Assembly (NCBI RefSeq): GCF_030867145.1
Contig: NC_134441.1
Location: forward strand, 5,334,992 to 5,398,991
Length of the DNA: 64,000 nt
Direction: 5' to 3'
From: Opisthocomus hoazin
Lineage: Eukaryota; Chordata; Aves; Opisthocomiformes; Opisthocomidae
Under the pieces are notes generated by a model. The model did no database searches and was not told the DNA's origin. It saw only the letters and a program-made list of their open reading frames with translations. Positions 11,982-27,072 of this stretch are shown piece by piece; the stretch's first letter is position 1, and each line of letters opens with the position of its first letter. The position numbers were made by a program, and so were the translations under genes.

Positions 11982-14850
11982 CTCTCCCCGCCCCGGCGGG
12001 GATCACCTGCTCCGGCCCGCCCCGGGGAAGGGCCCTGCCCCGCCGGGGCTGCCGCAAGGTGCTGATGGGCCTCGGGGGGAAGCACAGGCAAGGACTGACG
12101 GGGAGGGGGGCAGCTGCCGTTCGTGGCTCCCGTTACTGCCACCTAAGAGACTGGTGCATAAGCGTGCCGGCATCTTCCCACTGTTAGCATAAATGCAGAT
12201 TTTAAAGAAGCGGTTCGTTAATGACTAAGAAAACAAAAGGGCTATTTAAAAAGTACTCCAAGCATCCGTAAAAATGGTCACAGGACTGCACTTTGCAAAA
12301 GACGCAATGTTCTTGTTTGTAAGAGCAATGGGGCACTCGATGACGTAAAGCTCCACTTGACTCCAGCGCTGTGAACTGGGACCTGATAAAGTATTTCAGC
12401 TTGGTGATGCAGAGGCACAAGCCGTGTACGTACCTGGATCCTGCAGGGCAGGTCGGGGTTCTGACCCGAACCAGACCGGCTGGCGTCTGCAGTTACGCTG
12501 GCTGTCGTGCGGCAAATTGGCTGGGAGAGGCATCTCCAGCAACACCTACGAATTACAGCCCTCATTAAGCAGCACCGTTGCAAATCACAGTGGCAGATTC
12601 TTTATGAAGTGTTCGGTCCAAACTGGGGAGAACCAGGTTCTCAAACTCTCTGGGGCCATAAGTAACTAGATCTGATTTTTATTAGTGCCTGATCTTTGCT
12701 GTATGCCCACCTCCTGTGGATGGCAATGAGAACTGTGGTCATTCGGAACATTTTAAAACCTAACCACCTGTTTAATTGCACTAAAGCATGAAAATCCGGG
12801 AAGATAATCTGTTTCACTATTTTGCATTACAAGTGAGAAGCACCAGCTCTTCGCTCAGCTGCTGTGGTGCCCTGGGCAGATCACTTAATCACTCCCAGCC
12901 TACATCCCTCTTGCCTGCTCACAACAGCTTTCCACACTACAGACTCTCCCACCTGTGTTTCTACTGAGTTTAGTTTGCCCTGATCATCACTGGCACCTCT
13001 AAGTGGCAGAGTAATATAAATACGAATTAATTACTGGTAATTTGCTCAAACAAATAAACTTGTTCTTTGCAAGCCAGAATTTTAAACACAAGGACACTTG
13101 CTATCACTATTAGGCACAGTATCATTGTACAATATACTGCTTTTTTAACAATACATGCTGATCTGTCATCCGTCAAGAATGTGTGGCCATGAATTTGTTA
13201 CACACGGTGCATTACTCATCTAGCTGTGATGCACAGTAACGTTACACCCAGTTTCCACTAGACAGCCAAACCCTTGTCTAAAATGATGTGCTGATCCTCT
13301 CCCAAGGGCTGCTCCTGACACGACTGAGATGCTCCCCCGTATATTCAGACGCGTACATCTGAACCACTGAACGTCAGAACACTGCGGCTTAGGCCTTAAA
13401 CACGGACATGGGCTCTTTCAACACCTGAACGGCACCCGAAGCTTCAACACAGAGCATGTCAATAGGTAGAACAGGCTATAAGAAAAAAAGAAAAGTTTTG
13501 CAAGCTGGAACTGGTTAACTAATTTGTTATTTATAAAACCTTAATTCGACCCAGCCAACCACGATCAGATGTTGTACTGGCACATATCTGAAGTCACTGT
13601 TCTTATGCACAAACCCCTACAGTTCCTCTAGCTAAAGATTTAGGAGTGCCGCTGAACGTAGTCCTTGCAGTATTTTTGCAGAGAGCTGATGGCTCACAGT
13701 GAGTACAGGGCACTGCCTGGAGCCAGTCCCCTCACCTCAGGATGGGGGCATCCAAGCTCGTATGAAAAGCAAATACTTTGATATTTTGCAAATCCTTTTA
13801 CTCTGGAAGATTCACTCAGACGCTTTGTATGGAAGCTTAATACAGCAAAGTGCTTTGAGACCTTAACGCAAAGAGCAATGTAATTAGGCTACCAAGACCA
13901 CTAAACAGGCTGAGGGTTGTCCTAGGCCTGTTGGCTTTGATCTTGGACCGCCTGGATTCCAAAATTCTCCCTGCTACAAGTGGGATATGGCTTTTCTGTG
14001 GCCATTTTGCAGTGTATGGCAGAACAAGGGATGCAGAAGAGACTGCTTTTTTTGCATCACACTGCATTCCCTTCTGTCCAGGCAACACTCCATCTGCCCC
14101 TGGAGGGCTGCTTTAGCAATGCCCGAAGTGTTAGCCTTGTAAAAGTTTCAGTGCTTCAAGCTAAACATTCCTTGCTGCAATTCAAGGTGCTATGTGTGTG
14201 CTAACATCCAAAGTTAGTTAAAACAACCCTCCTCAGAAAGAGAAAAACATCTGTTTCTTTTCTGGTAAAGATAGTTTTCTTTCTTTCTACTTCACTTATG
14301 CTTAGCCATGGCTTTCTGCAGCAACATCCCAAACAAAAAGAGAAACAGCTTGATGACTAGTACCTTGTAGATGACAAGAGAGGGAGTGTGGAACGTGCTT
14401 AGATCTGAGGCCAGCTTATTAAAGAAGAAAAGTATTCATGAAGACACTCAAATGAGTGTTTGAAAGACCACCTGTATTCTGGCTGCCAAGGCCTTTGGCT
14501 ACAGGCTGTCTACTCAAGAGTCCAACTGACTGCCTAGAACCTTGATTTTGCTGTAAGATTCTTGATTTTGTAGTTAAGCTGGCTGAGCCGTGCCAGTATT
14601 TTCCAACCGAGGTAAAGAAATTCTTGGCAACAAATGAAAAACAGAGCAAAGCATGAAAGATAGACAAGTAGTAACTAGAGTAGTTGGTTTTATTACTGAA
14701 GTAGGGAAAGTTGGTGAATGATTCATTAAATATAATTATTTGCAAATATCAGGGGCACACAAAGGAAGCAATCTCAGCTATCACTGAAAGTAGGTTTTAT
14801 TTCAGAAAGCCTTTTAGTTAACTTTATAATATTACCAAATAAAATTTTTT

Positions 14851-14870
14851 CCTTCTCTCTTTCTTTCTTT
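14851..14870 (+). repeat. CT/CTTT pyrimidine microsatellite
   Basis: A short run of CCTTCTCTC followed by TTTC-type units, in intergenic DNA. No further role is visible. Confidence 0.6.
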
Positions 14871-17800
14871 GAATGCTCATGTTCCTTAACCAGGACCATT
14901 AATGGCGCACAGTCTGGACCATGTTCTTGTCTGCCCCAAACAGGAGCCGGATAGTTAAATTCGAATTGAGGCTACATCAGAGATTAACTCTGTTTACACC
15001 ACATCAAACCCAGGACACTAAGATCATGTTACAGATCAGAGCTGGAGAGAATCTGAGTGACTAAGGTTCATTCACATTTTTAGTGCCCTAAGAAAGTCAT
15101 ATTATTTCTGGGTCTTTTACTTCATAGTTGAAAAAATGGCATATTTGCAAATTATCAGACTGCTGAAGTAAAACCTTTATCTAAACTTCGTATTTCAAAA
15201 CATGAAGTCAGCAGAGTCATCAGAAAGAACCCCGTGCCTTAGAAACATATCTGAAGTGCTAACGGCAGCTCCTTTTTTGTGACATAACTGGAGTTTAAGA
15301 AACGTAATTCTAGTGCCCTCCTGTGTTCTAAATAAGAACTACAATACCGAAAGAGGACACCGACCTTCATTGAATGAGGGCAAAAGGGAAGAAAACAAGA
15401 TTTTTCCTGTGATAATACTTAAGAACTCTTCCAGTCACCAGTCTGGATCCTATCTAGCTAGGTTCTGTGCATACACAAACAGAAAAGATGGCACTTGACT
15501 CAAACGGTTTACAATTCAAAGCAACAGAAAGGATATGGGAACTGTGGAAAAAAACATAAAATGATAAAACCATGCTGTTCAGCAAAACAGTAAGTAGTTT
15601 TAGTACACCAACTAAAAAGCTGCTACTACAACTAAAGCCATCTGTTCATTAATTTAATAAGTCAGTCCCTCTAGCTGATAAATGATCAGATCTGGTTCAG
15701 AATTGGACCCTTATTTTCCGATCACCATAAATAACAAGCAGCAGAGTAAGCTATATCAGCAATTAAATATGTAAATATATACAAACACCACAAACAGAAG
15801 AAAACAGTGGTTTTATCCATCTGCCTGTACATGTTTTATCATGGAACAATATTTAACATATTATCTGATTATCTCACAGCCCAGATACACATATAGCTGA
15901 ATATTTCACTGCACATTTTGTTACTCAAATAAGGCAAACACTTGTATGATAATGCTATTTTGTTACTTAGTTTGTGTTACCCTATTGTCAGTTCATTCTG
16001 TTGTTTTCTCAACGTAACAGGGATATTTCTAAGCATTTTTTTAAAAAAAATCCATTGTCTACCTGTCACCAGTTTCACGGGCACTCTTTTTTTCTGGATT
16101 GGTCTTTACCAGCACAGATGTAAGAAAGGGCAAACATTCATTAATTAAACTGAGGTTTACAGCTACTACAACCCACCTTTTGATTACCACATGGAGCTAA
16201 GCTGTGGCAAACTTGTACAGAAGTACTTTCTCCTATTCACAACTAAAGAGTAAGCAAAGGACTGTGTGACTGAGAACAGCTCATACCTTATTGCAAGATC
16301 CCTCTTCTAAAAATGCATTTCAGTATGCTCCAGTGAAGAAATTATTTCCTTCATTCACTGCAGGAAGATGGAAGAAATATGTAGCAGCTCTGTGCCCACC
16401 TCGTTGACCCAAGGTCTAACATAAACAGGTGTTCACTGTTCCCTTGTTTTATTTATACACAGTATAAATTGCTTCTTAAACAGGGCATACAGTATTTCTC
16501 TGACTAGAGTAGCAAATGCCCTGGGACGCTAACTGCATGTGATAACTCACCCTTCTCCCGCATAGTATTCTAGGCTGACAAACAAGCAGAACTGCCGGTA
16601 AACAATGTTTCTGAGAAGACAAGCAATGGAGAAAATTCTAGGTAAAATTTGTTGCTTTTGTCTAAAAATACCAAAAGCAATTACATGATTTGGACAAGAG
16701 ATTTCCTGTCCAAAACTGATGTACGTCTTGGGAACAGATTCGTAAAAATATGGAGATGCTTAATGATGCCGAAAGGTGCCTAGAAGGAATTTAAAAAACT
16801 AATTCTTGTTGAAATTCATGTAGGAACAGCAAGTTTCTCAGAAAGCCACTCAGGCTTAGAGTTGCTAGTGTATGTCTGGGTTAATAAAGACCTGGCATCG
16901 CATGTCCCCAGCACTGTGCCACAAAGGCTTATCAGCTCAAATCCATAGGTGCTGTCTTCACATGGCTTACTCAGTTGGGTTCAGCAATGTTTGGAATCTC
17001 CCAGTTTTAATAGCTTCAGGGTCTGCACTCAGATAATGGGCAGGAACAGATTTCTTGGAGCGGTTAAGAGCACTTTGCTCCCCTCAGCAGCAGCACGACT
17101 AGTAGCTCTAACACGGGACATGTCTGCAGGCGCAGAGCTATTGCTTCCAATACAACTCTGCCACTGTTGAGTTGGGGTAGTACAGTGCTGAGTAGGGTAT
17201 TAGTTTGTTAGACAGCTTTATCACTTTTTCTCAAGGAAAATTCTAGATGAAATGCAATCATCTTTGTTTCATGATTTTGTGCAAATATTTCCAAAGCCAT
17301 ATGACTGCTGAAACCTGACTCCTTTTCACTTAAACAGGAACGGGGACTGGAACAACCCTTAGGCAGCTTTGAAAATTTCTGCCTTGATGTTTCCTTAAGT
17401 CGGATGAACAGGTTCTGAAAAATCAGTTGGTGTTTCCATTTTAATAGCTTTTTATTTTTATGTCTGAGTTTATTAAAATTTCAAAGCTTAGCTTCTCTAC
17501 CCCACCTCCATCTGTTTCTTTTTAAGGAAAGACAGAAGAATCTTCCCATCTAGTCTGCATTTTATCCAGATGGTGATCTCTCCCTTTGTTCAGGCATGAA
17601 TTCTATCCATGCAAATCAAAGCATCAATCATACAATCAACATTTGCATTAGCTGCAAAGCTCGGTAGGGTATTTGCTTCATTAGAACATGTAAGGTGTAA
17701 CACCACATCTGCACCACTTTAAGAGTATGTTCAATGCTGCAAATGCCAGCATGATGTATGCCTGCATTTACTTATCTGCACCAGCTCAACGCGAGAAGGC

Positions 17801-17949
17801 CAAAACCTTACTCCTGTAGGTACTGTTAAGCCCCAAATCCAATATTCCTGAAACGAAACACAATGGGAAACAATACCTCAAGTGGCAGAGCATTCAGAGA
17901 CCTCACTTGTAAAATTGCTTTTAACTGTCTTAACCATGTATAATTCACT

Positions 17950-18260
17950 TGAGTCCATTTATTGCTGCCACATGCACTGAGAAAGAGCCTCACAGGCGGG
18001 CAGCAAATTCAGCTCTTGAGCTAATGAATGAATTACTGCTGGAAACCAGACTTTATTATTCATGTTAGTAACTCATTCAGTGGTCATGATCCTCAATCGA
18101 TGTAAATCAGCACAGCTGATTTCTGATTTGAAAGAAATTGTTTTGCTTGCTTTTTACATTTCATGCACCAAATGTTGATCTCAGTAATGTCAAAGGGTTG
18201 TGACGTTGATTTCAGTTGGAGATCACCTGACTGATATACTTCAAGTCACGATGCCAAGAT
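17950..18260. promoter_or_regulatory. Possible conserved non-coding element (enhancer-like)
   Basis: The block is unique sequence packed with homeodomain and E-box style words: TAATGAATGAATTA, TTATTATTCATG, ATCGATG, CAGCTG, TGACGTTGAT. Density of such motifs resembles developmental enhancers, but I cannot measure conservation here. This is inference only. Confidence 0.25.
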
Positions 18261-21200
18261 CTTTCCCAACAGCTGGATATGAAATTATTTTATCTTGCTT
18301 TTGATCGTCTTTTAAAGAGGTCAGCAGAAGGCACAGGTAGAAGTTATGTGGCAATTCCCTTTGTCTGAAAGGCTGCTGCATGTCTGATGAAAGGTTTTGC
18401 AAGTCAGTGGCCTTGGGTAAAATCTCATAATCTAAAGTGCTGGACTGGAATTTGTGACTACTTCTAAGGAATAACAGAAAGAGAAAGCTTGACAGAAATA
18501 GACCTTTAGTACTTCAAGCTTTTATTACAAAATCTGTGAAGTAAGATACAGATCTCTGTTACCTTGTCCTGTCAACAACTGATCTGATGAGGTATGAGCT
18601 ACCCAAATGAAGCCTGCCATAAAATTATGCCAGCAAAGTCAGCAGAGTTACATAAACAGCAGAATACACATTGTCAGCTGCTGTAAAGGAGCAGTTCTCT
18701 ACCAATGTCAGTGTTTCTACAATGATTTACATTAACTGGGGTTCTGATCTGTTGCCAGAGGGACAGGCACATGATCTTTTTCATAGGTGACTAAAACAGA
18801 CCAGAAACTTCGACAAGAAATGACCAGTATCAATCCTCATTATATCATCAGAGAAGGAAATCTCTGTATGTGTCCGAATCTTGTATCTAGTTAAACTCTG
18901 GGTTATTTAAAACTCCCTCAGCTACTGACTTGAGCTTTACAAATTAAGAATGGTGAAAAGAAAGCAGCAAGTAACTCTTCCCTCCAAAATACTGGTCTGT
19001 GATTTCCTTTGCATCCCTCACAGTAAGTCAGCTTAAAGAACAGGCTCAGGAAAATACCGAAAATTGGCTTAAAGGAACTGATTTCACTGTTTTCTAATGG
19101 ACACTCAAACTTAAAGAGGAAGAACAGCCGATGTGGTATTGCCATTTAAAACTATATTCCATGGCTAATTACTGTGAAGGGAAAAGCAAAATCTCACTTT
19201 TTCCAGTCTTTGTGTTAAGGAAATTTTCAGAGCCTGGGACATAACCCAGGGATTCCAAATTCCCACCCTATGTTTTAATAATTGTATTTTATTCTTTTGT
19301 TATTTTATTAAAGAGCATTTGATGCTGGAGGAAGAACTCTATCTATAAATTCAAGAGAGATCACTTTTACAACTGGTGGGTTGATTTAAACTCCTCTCTC
19401 TCAAGCTGGTATTTGTCCATGAAAAAGCCATAGTACTGATGGCTTTTCTTTCATCTACTTGTTGATTTCTATAGAACTAAATGGTCATAGGCTTATGTTT
19501 TTAGCCCCTTGTTTCTAACTATATAAAAAAAACCACATTCACACACTTTCTAATTATTTTCTACGTGAGCAATTGCATATAGCAGCTCCATGAGTAGTTT
19601 GGAACTGTGAAAAGGAAGCATAGAATTCTGCTAGATTTGGAACACCAAAAAAAGTGTCCCCAGGGCAATACCTGTTTTACGATACCATTCACTCCGTGAA
19701 TACGCCTGGGCCCCCTTGTTCTATCTGACTGAATAATTATTGTGGAGATAAATGTTTTGTAGAAATGTATTGCTGATAAAATACTTAATTTCAATGCCAA
19801 CTTACTGCGGGGTTTATTATGTTATATTGTTCCCATTTACTATGGAAAATTAAACCGGTTTTATAATCATTGAGATACAACAGAGCACAGTTAATTTCCT
19901 GATAGAAGAATAAACTTTGTTATTGCTGCTATTGTGGCATTCTTCACCTACCCATAAGAGACATTTCATTGCAAAAGACTAAAGGATAAAGGAAAAGGTT
20001 ACTGAATACATAATTATTCTATATTTACAACACATGGAACAGCAAAGAAAGCTGTGATGAAAGTTTGTTTTAGCACTAAAAACAGAGAAAGGTGTTTTGC
20101 CACCACTTGAGGAGCTGAGAGATGAAGTCAGTAGTAACGCTCAGACTAACTTCAGTAAAATGAAGATTTCAGTAAAATTCTTGGTGTAACAGCAGGAACT
20201 GCAGGTAGTGTTAATCAAGGAAGGATAAGTTTTGCTCTACCCAGTAGTTTAGTATCTTAGACACAAACTCTGCTTATTTATACCAGTATGAATCAGTTTT
20301 TCTTATCTCTTTCTTATTCCTGCTTCTCTGCTATCATGTAGGCCCAGAACCCTCAACTGGAGCCACTATGGCACAACTGCACTAAAACAACAGGTACCAA
20401 GAAACTTGCAAACTCTGAATTTACGTTTTACTTTTGTGCCTGTAATTCTGCTCCTCCCTCCTTTTCGAGATCATGTGAAAGATTAAAAGGAGGAAGTGCT
20501 GGCAGGCATTTTCATTAAAAATCACCGGCTAATTCCAAAGTGCATATTAGTAGAGGCCCTCTTGCAGTGCCTGTGGTATCTATCCATCACCGCTGAATCA
20601 TGAATATCGACTATTTTATATTTAATGTATCTCTTACATCTTTAATGTCTGAAGAGCTTGTTCCCGAAAGCGTCCTCAGCAAGGCATAGTGTGGTCAGAA
20701 TTAATCAAAATTTCCAAGGCTGGAAATGAGCTTCCAATAATTCTTAGGAGTTGTCTTCACCAGACTGCAATCAATAATTCCTTTTTTAAAAGCAGTACTC
20801 TTTCTTCCTCTGCTCCTGGTAAGTCTATATGAAAAGCATCACTACAAAATCAAGCCTCTGATTTTGGCAGTCAGGATACCAGAGAGCTAAAAATGCCTAT
20901 TTAAGTTGGAGCCCTGTTACATGCAGGAGTAGAGTGTTTTTTCCTAAGGAGTTCAGATGCATGCTTCCTTACCAAAAAGGTCACAGACATTTGGCTGGTG
21001 ATGGGGAGATGTACATTCAGATGGACAGCAAGAAGCAACAGTGGAAGGATCTGACTATGATCTCGCAGGAGTCTAATGCCTGCTTTTCTCTACTGTCATG
21101 TGTAATTATTTCTCAAATAATAAATCAATGCTGATAAAAAGAAAAAAACAAATCAAGATCTCAGTACTGATGAGTTCAAGCTGAAACTAAATGCTACAGT

Positions 21201-24200
21201 TTCTAGCCCTAATCACAAACAGTAAACGCACCCAAGAAATCACCCAATCTAATACCCAGATAAATATTTTGTGGCTCACACTAATCTCCATTTAGTATGG
21301 ACCTAAGTTATAAAGATGTGGATGTGCTTTGTTTTGTTGCGAACAATTAATGGTTATAGGCAACTCTTTCAGAAGTACTCATCTACAGCTTAAGGGTTCT
21401 GGATACAGCATACTCTTTGTATCCTTAATATAGACAAACCCCCTATATTTACTTACAGGACTTGATTTTTTGTATAAGCAGCTTAGAGATCTTTAGAGGA
21501 AATGCTCTGAACAAGCACAAAGTTTTATTACATGATGCACACTTTAGAATGAAGAAAATAAAGACGGTATGCTTCTTATGACTCAGTTCCATTTGCATAG
21601 GAATAAATGAGCACATGAATGATACATTCATAGACCTAAGAATTTCTCCACTCATCTAATATAGACTCTTTTTTACAAGTTTAATCTTTGTAATTTTTTT
21701 CCTTCAACTTTCTCATTTCCCTCCATCCTAGAAGTTTAGCTGACATTCAGAATTTTGCACCTCTCTCGCATATGTAGACTTTCGTTGGCTCTGTGCAGTG
21801 CATCAGTCACATGATATAATATACTGACTGGAGAGCTTTTTTCTTTTATAAAGGGGAGCAAAAAAGAGGTTAAAAAGGCAAAGTAGGGTTGGTCCTCACT
21901 GCTTGCAGGAATGCCATGGAACAGGCAATAATGATCACCTATGAGCAGTTTAGTCCAGGGGTTCGAAGACTCTTGCATTAACCCTTAGGATATCTTCTCA
22001 CTTACACCCTGCTTCTCATAGCTGTTCCATGCACTGCCTTCATCCTCTCCCTCTCCCACACAAACCTCACAAAAGGGGCACAGTGCCTGAACACAGACTT
22101 TCCGCCAGTAACACTCACAGACACCCTCTTTGTTGCCTTGATGCTCCTACAGCATGAGGTTTGTTCTAACACAGAATCCATCGGATTGTTTCATCTCTCC
22201 AGAAAAGCAAAACTTTTACAACTGTACTGGGAGGGAAAAATCTCTGCTATGGGGAAACGGAGATTAGCACTGAGGGCTGTGGAGATCCTAAAACCCTAAG
22301 AGTGAGAATTAATGACAAATATATCAAAGTTTAAGAACAGAGTCACTAAATACCAAAATCAAAGGCAAGCACTGGGATGTAGGGAGAAGGAGCGTATTCG
22401 AAACGGTTTCTGTTAAAAGGTCTAAGCCTACAGCTCTCATGTGGGAGTGGATATTCTCCATAAAGAGAGATCTACAAATGCTTTATCTCAGGGGAAGTCC
22501 TCAAGGTTACTGCAGTCCCAAGCTCTTGTGAGAAGACGCTATTACATGTGTTAACGCTAGATGCCACTAAGAGATCAGCATGGAAAACAACCGGGCTAGC
22601 CCAGACTCAGCAGGGAGTACTCCAACCTCTCCGCTGCAGAATGGGAACAGCCCTGGACCATTTCATGGCAAGGCTACAGCAGAGTATGTGGAATTTGGAA
22701 CCAATGGGCTGGTTGCTCGGCAGCAGTAAATGAAAACAGCTCCACACAAATCCATGAAAAAGTTGCAGTTTGCACAGCTGAAGAGTTTGCGCGCAGTATT
22801 TCAGTTTCTGTCATCAGATGACGAGCAGTCACTTGCTCCTGTAGGGAAACAGCTATTGCTGTGCTCAGATCCATGCCCTCACCACATACCACGCACCCAC
22901 CGCTATCACTGTTTATAACCCCCCTCTCCAGCCAGGCCAAGCATCATGTTTTCACTTCCCTACACAGCCAGCAAAGCTAAGACACAGGCTAACCCTGCAA
23001 TAGCATAATGTAGCTCACTCACAAGGAGAACATGTGTTTCTGTGGCTCAGGAGCATGCCTGGACTGATGTCAGACCACTGTTGCCAGGCATTTAGAAATA
23101 TAGGCACTGCCTGAGCACAGCAGAATTAATCAACCAAGCAAAAGAAAATAAAATTACTTGCTGGCAACTGGTAATTCTCTCTAGTAAGTAAGAGAAAGCT
23201 TCCCTCTGTCTTCCTATTCGTCTGGATTTTTATTAGTGAGTTTAGTATAGACATCCAAGAGGAACAGATTGTCAATACCCTACCCAAGTAATTCAGCCCA
23301 AATAAATCTCTAACAGCACTCTAAAACATTAACTAATTTGTTCATCAAAACTGCACCACAAGAAAGGCAGGAAGACTTGATTATATTATTGCTTTACTGT
23401 CATCAAAGACTAAACAGACTAAGACAAAGCGTTTGATCCAACACCAGCCTTCAGGGTGGGGGATTAAGCACTGTGGATTCCAGAATCAGGCACACATTCT
23501 TTTGTAAGCCAATGCACTAACAGCAACAGAGAGATGAGAGCCTTTAGCCTAGAACATTAGTTCAGTCTTGAGACAGAAAGACACATGTACACTACTTCAG
23601 AAATGGAAAAAACCTAAAAAACTGCACAAAAAGGATGGAGCCTTTTGTCCTAAGAAAAAAATATGTGCATTTCTAATGTGTGCTCGTGTGTAATCTGCAA
23701 TTACTAATCTGATGTCTGCATGAGAAAACAAATGAGAATGCTGGATCTCAGCTGCTGTCAATCTGCACCATTCTATTGCCTTCGATGACAAGCTGACGCC
23801 GCTCAGGCCTTTGAATGTTTCTCACATCTTAAGATATAAAACCACCAATTAAGGGACCAGCTCTGACTCTCTTCAATTTGGTGATTCAGCTCTCTCTGGC
23901 TTCAGTGGGTAGCAGATGGGGTGACTGATTCATAGGTAGCAGTTCAATGTATTGTTTTATGGGAGGGAAGGCAGAAGTAGACTTGATGTGCAATTTGATG
24001 AAGCCACCCCCAGTCCTATGAACACGGAAACTTTTGTTTCAGCACTGCAGGGAACAGACTGGTGAGACGCACAATCGTCTTACCTGGGCTAAGAGACATT
24101 GCATTCCTTCTTCTAAGACAGAAAAGGAAAATTCATAGAGCCTTGTCTATTACTTGGCTACTTCCAGTTTTTGCCTACTTAGGAACTGTCACTTGGATTC

Positions 24201-27072
24201 ATATGCAAATAGTGATTAGAAAATACACTGCAGGGAACAATTCTCCACTGGGCTAGAGTTCCCATTCTGAGAGGGATCTCCTGCAAAAGACTCAAGGCTA
24301 TCTACTAAGGTAGGTTTAATTTCTTATACAAGTATTCCAATCTTATTAACAGGACTGCTGTAGTAGTACAGTATAATTAGTCAGTATAAAATCTTCCAAA
24401 TTTTGTTCATAAGAAATCAAGGACCCAACTCTTGATAATACCCTGGCAGAGATGGTGCAATTCAGTAAAGCTCTACCGATGGGAAGAGAACAGCAAGAGT
24501 TTATATCACCTGAATTCTAAAACCCAGGCATTATTACCTTCTCATAACACAGCAGAAGGAATGCAGGACAAGCCTGAATCACCTTGAGTGGTATAGAAAA
24601 AAAAATACCAGCACAGTGAGTACTGGCAGATACAGCCCACTTGAGAATCAAGAAGAGTATATACCTAAAAATGTTCCAGCTCTCTATTTACATCAGTTCT
24701 GGCAAGCTTGCTTCTCTAAGATTACATAAGATTAAAGCATTCATATGATGTATTGTCTCACTCATTATTGCTTTAAGGCTGCCACAATTTCATACTAGTA
24801 TCTCTTCTCCTTTCCTTTTCTTTTTCTGTGACCTACAGAACTAGCATTTCAGAAGCCAACAGAATAAGATCCTTTCCAGCACTTTCCCTGTATGCAAAAT
24901 CCAGCCCAGCAACCTCACATTGGCTTTCAGGCCACCCCTTCACAATTCTGCTGAGAAATGTGCTGAATCTCTGGCTTGTGAGGAAAGGGACATGACCATG
25001 AACAAAGCATCTGGTACTACTTTGGTCTGAACTGTGCTGTGCTGTAGGATCTGTGTCTGGTATATTAACTGTTGAATCATTTTTTCTATCATTTCAGTCA
25101 ACAAATTAAAGCTGAGAATGTGACTAAATCAGTTATTAATAGCTAAGCTGCAATAAGTTTTAAGGCTTTGGAAGAATCCATGCTGTAAATCCCAACTTCA
25201 AGCCTTGATATTTCTACGTTTCAGAGACTATTTAAGCTCTGATCCTACCTGCTGCAGATCACTGCATTCCCAGAAAAGATCAGTTGGAAGTTGTCTGTGT
25301 TAGTCAGGCAGGGCTGCTTTCTTACTGTGGACTGGCACTTGGTGGCACTACAGTTCACATAACTGGAAGCAAAGACACAGATGAATCAGCAGCTTTTCAC
25401 TGTCCATATAGTTGATGCACAGTATCGTCTAAAACGGTCTGCTCTAACATCGCTCAATGAGCTTTGAAGTCTGGCTCTGCACTTTCTTTAAAAATATACG
25501 TGCTGTATAATTCTAAGTGAAATGCTAGCCGCTTACTGTTTGCTGCAATCTTCTCTGAAGTCTCCACAGGATTTAGAATTGAGAATTCTCACGACATCAG
25601 AGGAAATTGAACAACTTCTCTCACTTCCAGTGCCAAAAGTACAGTGAACGCTTCACAGACAAGCAGAAATTATGTTGGCCGTGTTATAATTACAGAGGCT
25701 GATGTTGCAATCAGTCCTTAGTATTAGCAGGAAGCCTGATTGGTTTTATCTGGATTCCACATATTCTGCAGGAGCCCATGCATACAAATGAGCTAGCAGC
25801 ATGAATCTGTAAGAATGTGCAAGTTACTATTAAACCAGTATCTTAAATTATAGTTTTGCTTGGTTAAATATTATCGTAGGTTAGCAAAATATCTGCCACT
25901 GCTTCAGTTTCTTAAAAGAAAGATCAAGTCGTGGATGCATATCATGATCAAAACCTCAATTAAAATAGGATGACATTTGAGCATGGAACAGCAAGTACAT
26001 TCAGTGACACTGCAACTTTTCTTATAGCAGTGCTTTGTGATAGAGTAGTAATAAATTACAAGGTAGGCTGAGAAAGTGTCCTCTTTTAACATAAAAATAA
26101 CTGGAAACACCATCTACCAAGTTCATAATATAAAAATTCACAAGATTTAAATATGATATTTCTGTTACAGATGATGGATGTTTTTATACAAAGGGAAGAA
26201 GCACTCAGGAGACTATGGAAAGCTTTGTATAACTAAACCAATACACCATCAACAACTGCCCCGCACATCGTAGCTAGCACTGCAGCTGTGAAGGCAGAGC
26301 ATACAATTTCAAAATCCCTTCTGTCTCTTAATCCTCTAAAAACTGCTTCTGAGTACTTTTAAAAGCCAGCATCTTTTATGACTACACGTAAAATGAGTTT
26401 AAGGGACTGTTAAAAATCTCAAGGAAATTCAATAGCCTAATAATCTCCTCCTTCTAAGTGCCCAACTGATTCGGCAACATTCAGCAACTGCTGCAGAAAA
26501 TGTTTGATGACTATGTGAAGTTACTAACAGGGTAACATGCTACGGAGTGCTGAAATATCTGGCTTGCTCCCTTTTATATATAGCTGAACCTTTTAACTCA
26601 CTAAAGCACAGAATCAGTGAAAAAGTTTTTTTGGACTACGCCAAGCCATGGGTGACTGTGCTGGGGATATGTGCTGTACAAAGTTTCCCATCCTTCACGG
26701 GCTAATTGTCGGTTTCAGATCAACAGACATACTAGCACTATGTCTGAATATGATCACTACCTCCAATTATCATTAAATAAGGAGGGCTAGCAAGACAGAC
26801 AGTCAGAGCCCAATTTAAACCTCACTGCAGCAGAGACTGCAGCAAGTGGATTGGACACACCCTATTAAAGATGCAGTACATCATTTCTGCCCTTCAAGCT
26901 TACTTCATCCCCTTTGCTGCAATGCTGTCGACAAACACAAAGCTTAACCCTTTTTAGAGCAAACTGCCTCAACATATCAGGCATCAAAGTGTGGAGTATT
27001 TAAGGTAGAAACTTAGGATATAAGTGATCTGTATTCACTACAGATACCCTCTTTCCTCAAAACAAAGTTTCA

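Larger units (their letters stand above)
11560..12130. promoter_or_regulatory. DOCK5: CpG island spanning DOCK5 promoter, exon 1 and donor
   Basis: The base composition changes abruptly from AT-rich flanks to a very GC-rich, CpG-dense block with dense CGCGG/GGCGC words. It overlaps the DOCK5 start codon at 11,779-11,777. No TATA box is seen at a useful distance upstream on the minus strand, which fits a dispersed CpG-island promoter. The exact start site cannot be set by eye but should lie right of 11,780. Such promoters often fire in both directions, so a short antisense RNA toward the right is possible. Long open frames on both strands here are composition artefacts. Confidence 0.85.
12131..26999. 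other. Intergenic DNA, DOCK5 side: no gene recognised
   Basis: About 15 kb of mostly AT-rich unique sequence to the right of the DOCK5 CpG island. Open frames are short, overlap on both strands and show no recognisable protein. I see no tRNA-like B box, no full transposon and no CpG island. Short pyrimidine tracts occur (for example 14,851-14,870). One block near 18.0-18.3 kb looks like conserved non-coding DNA and is listed separately. Confidence 0.6.

Noticed and set aside
11549-12192. Overlapping 194- to 212-codon open frames on both strands of the DOCK5 CpG island
   Set aside because: They are Gly/Ala/Arg/Pro-biased and open in several phases at once, which is explained by GC-rich composition lacking stop codons.
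26600-26680. CACAGAATCAGTG resembling the start of another CR1 3' end
   Set aside because: The following sequence does not continue the CR1 pattern (no TTGGAAAAGACC-type block), so the match is too short.
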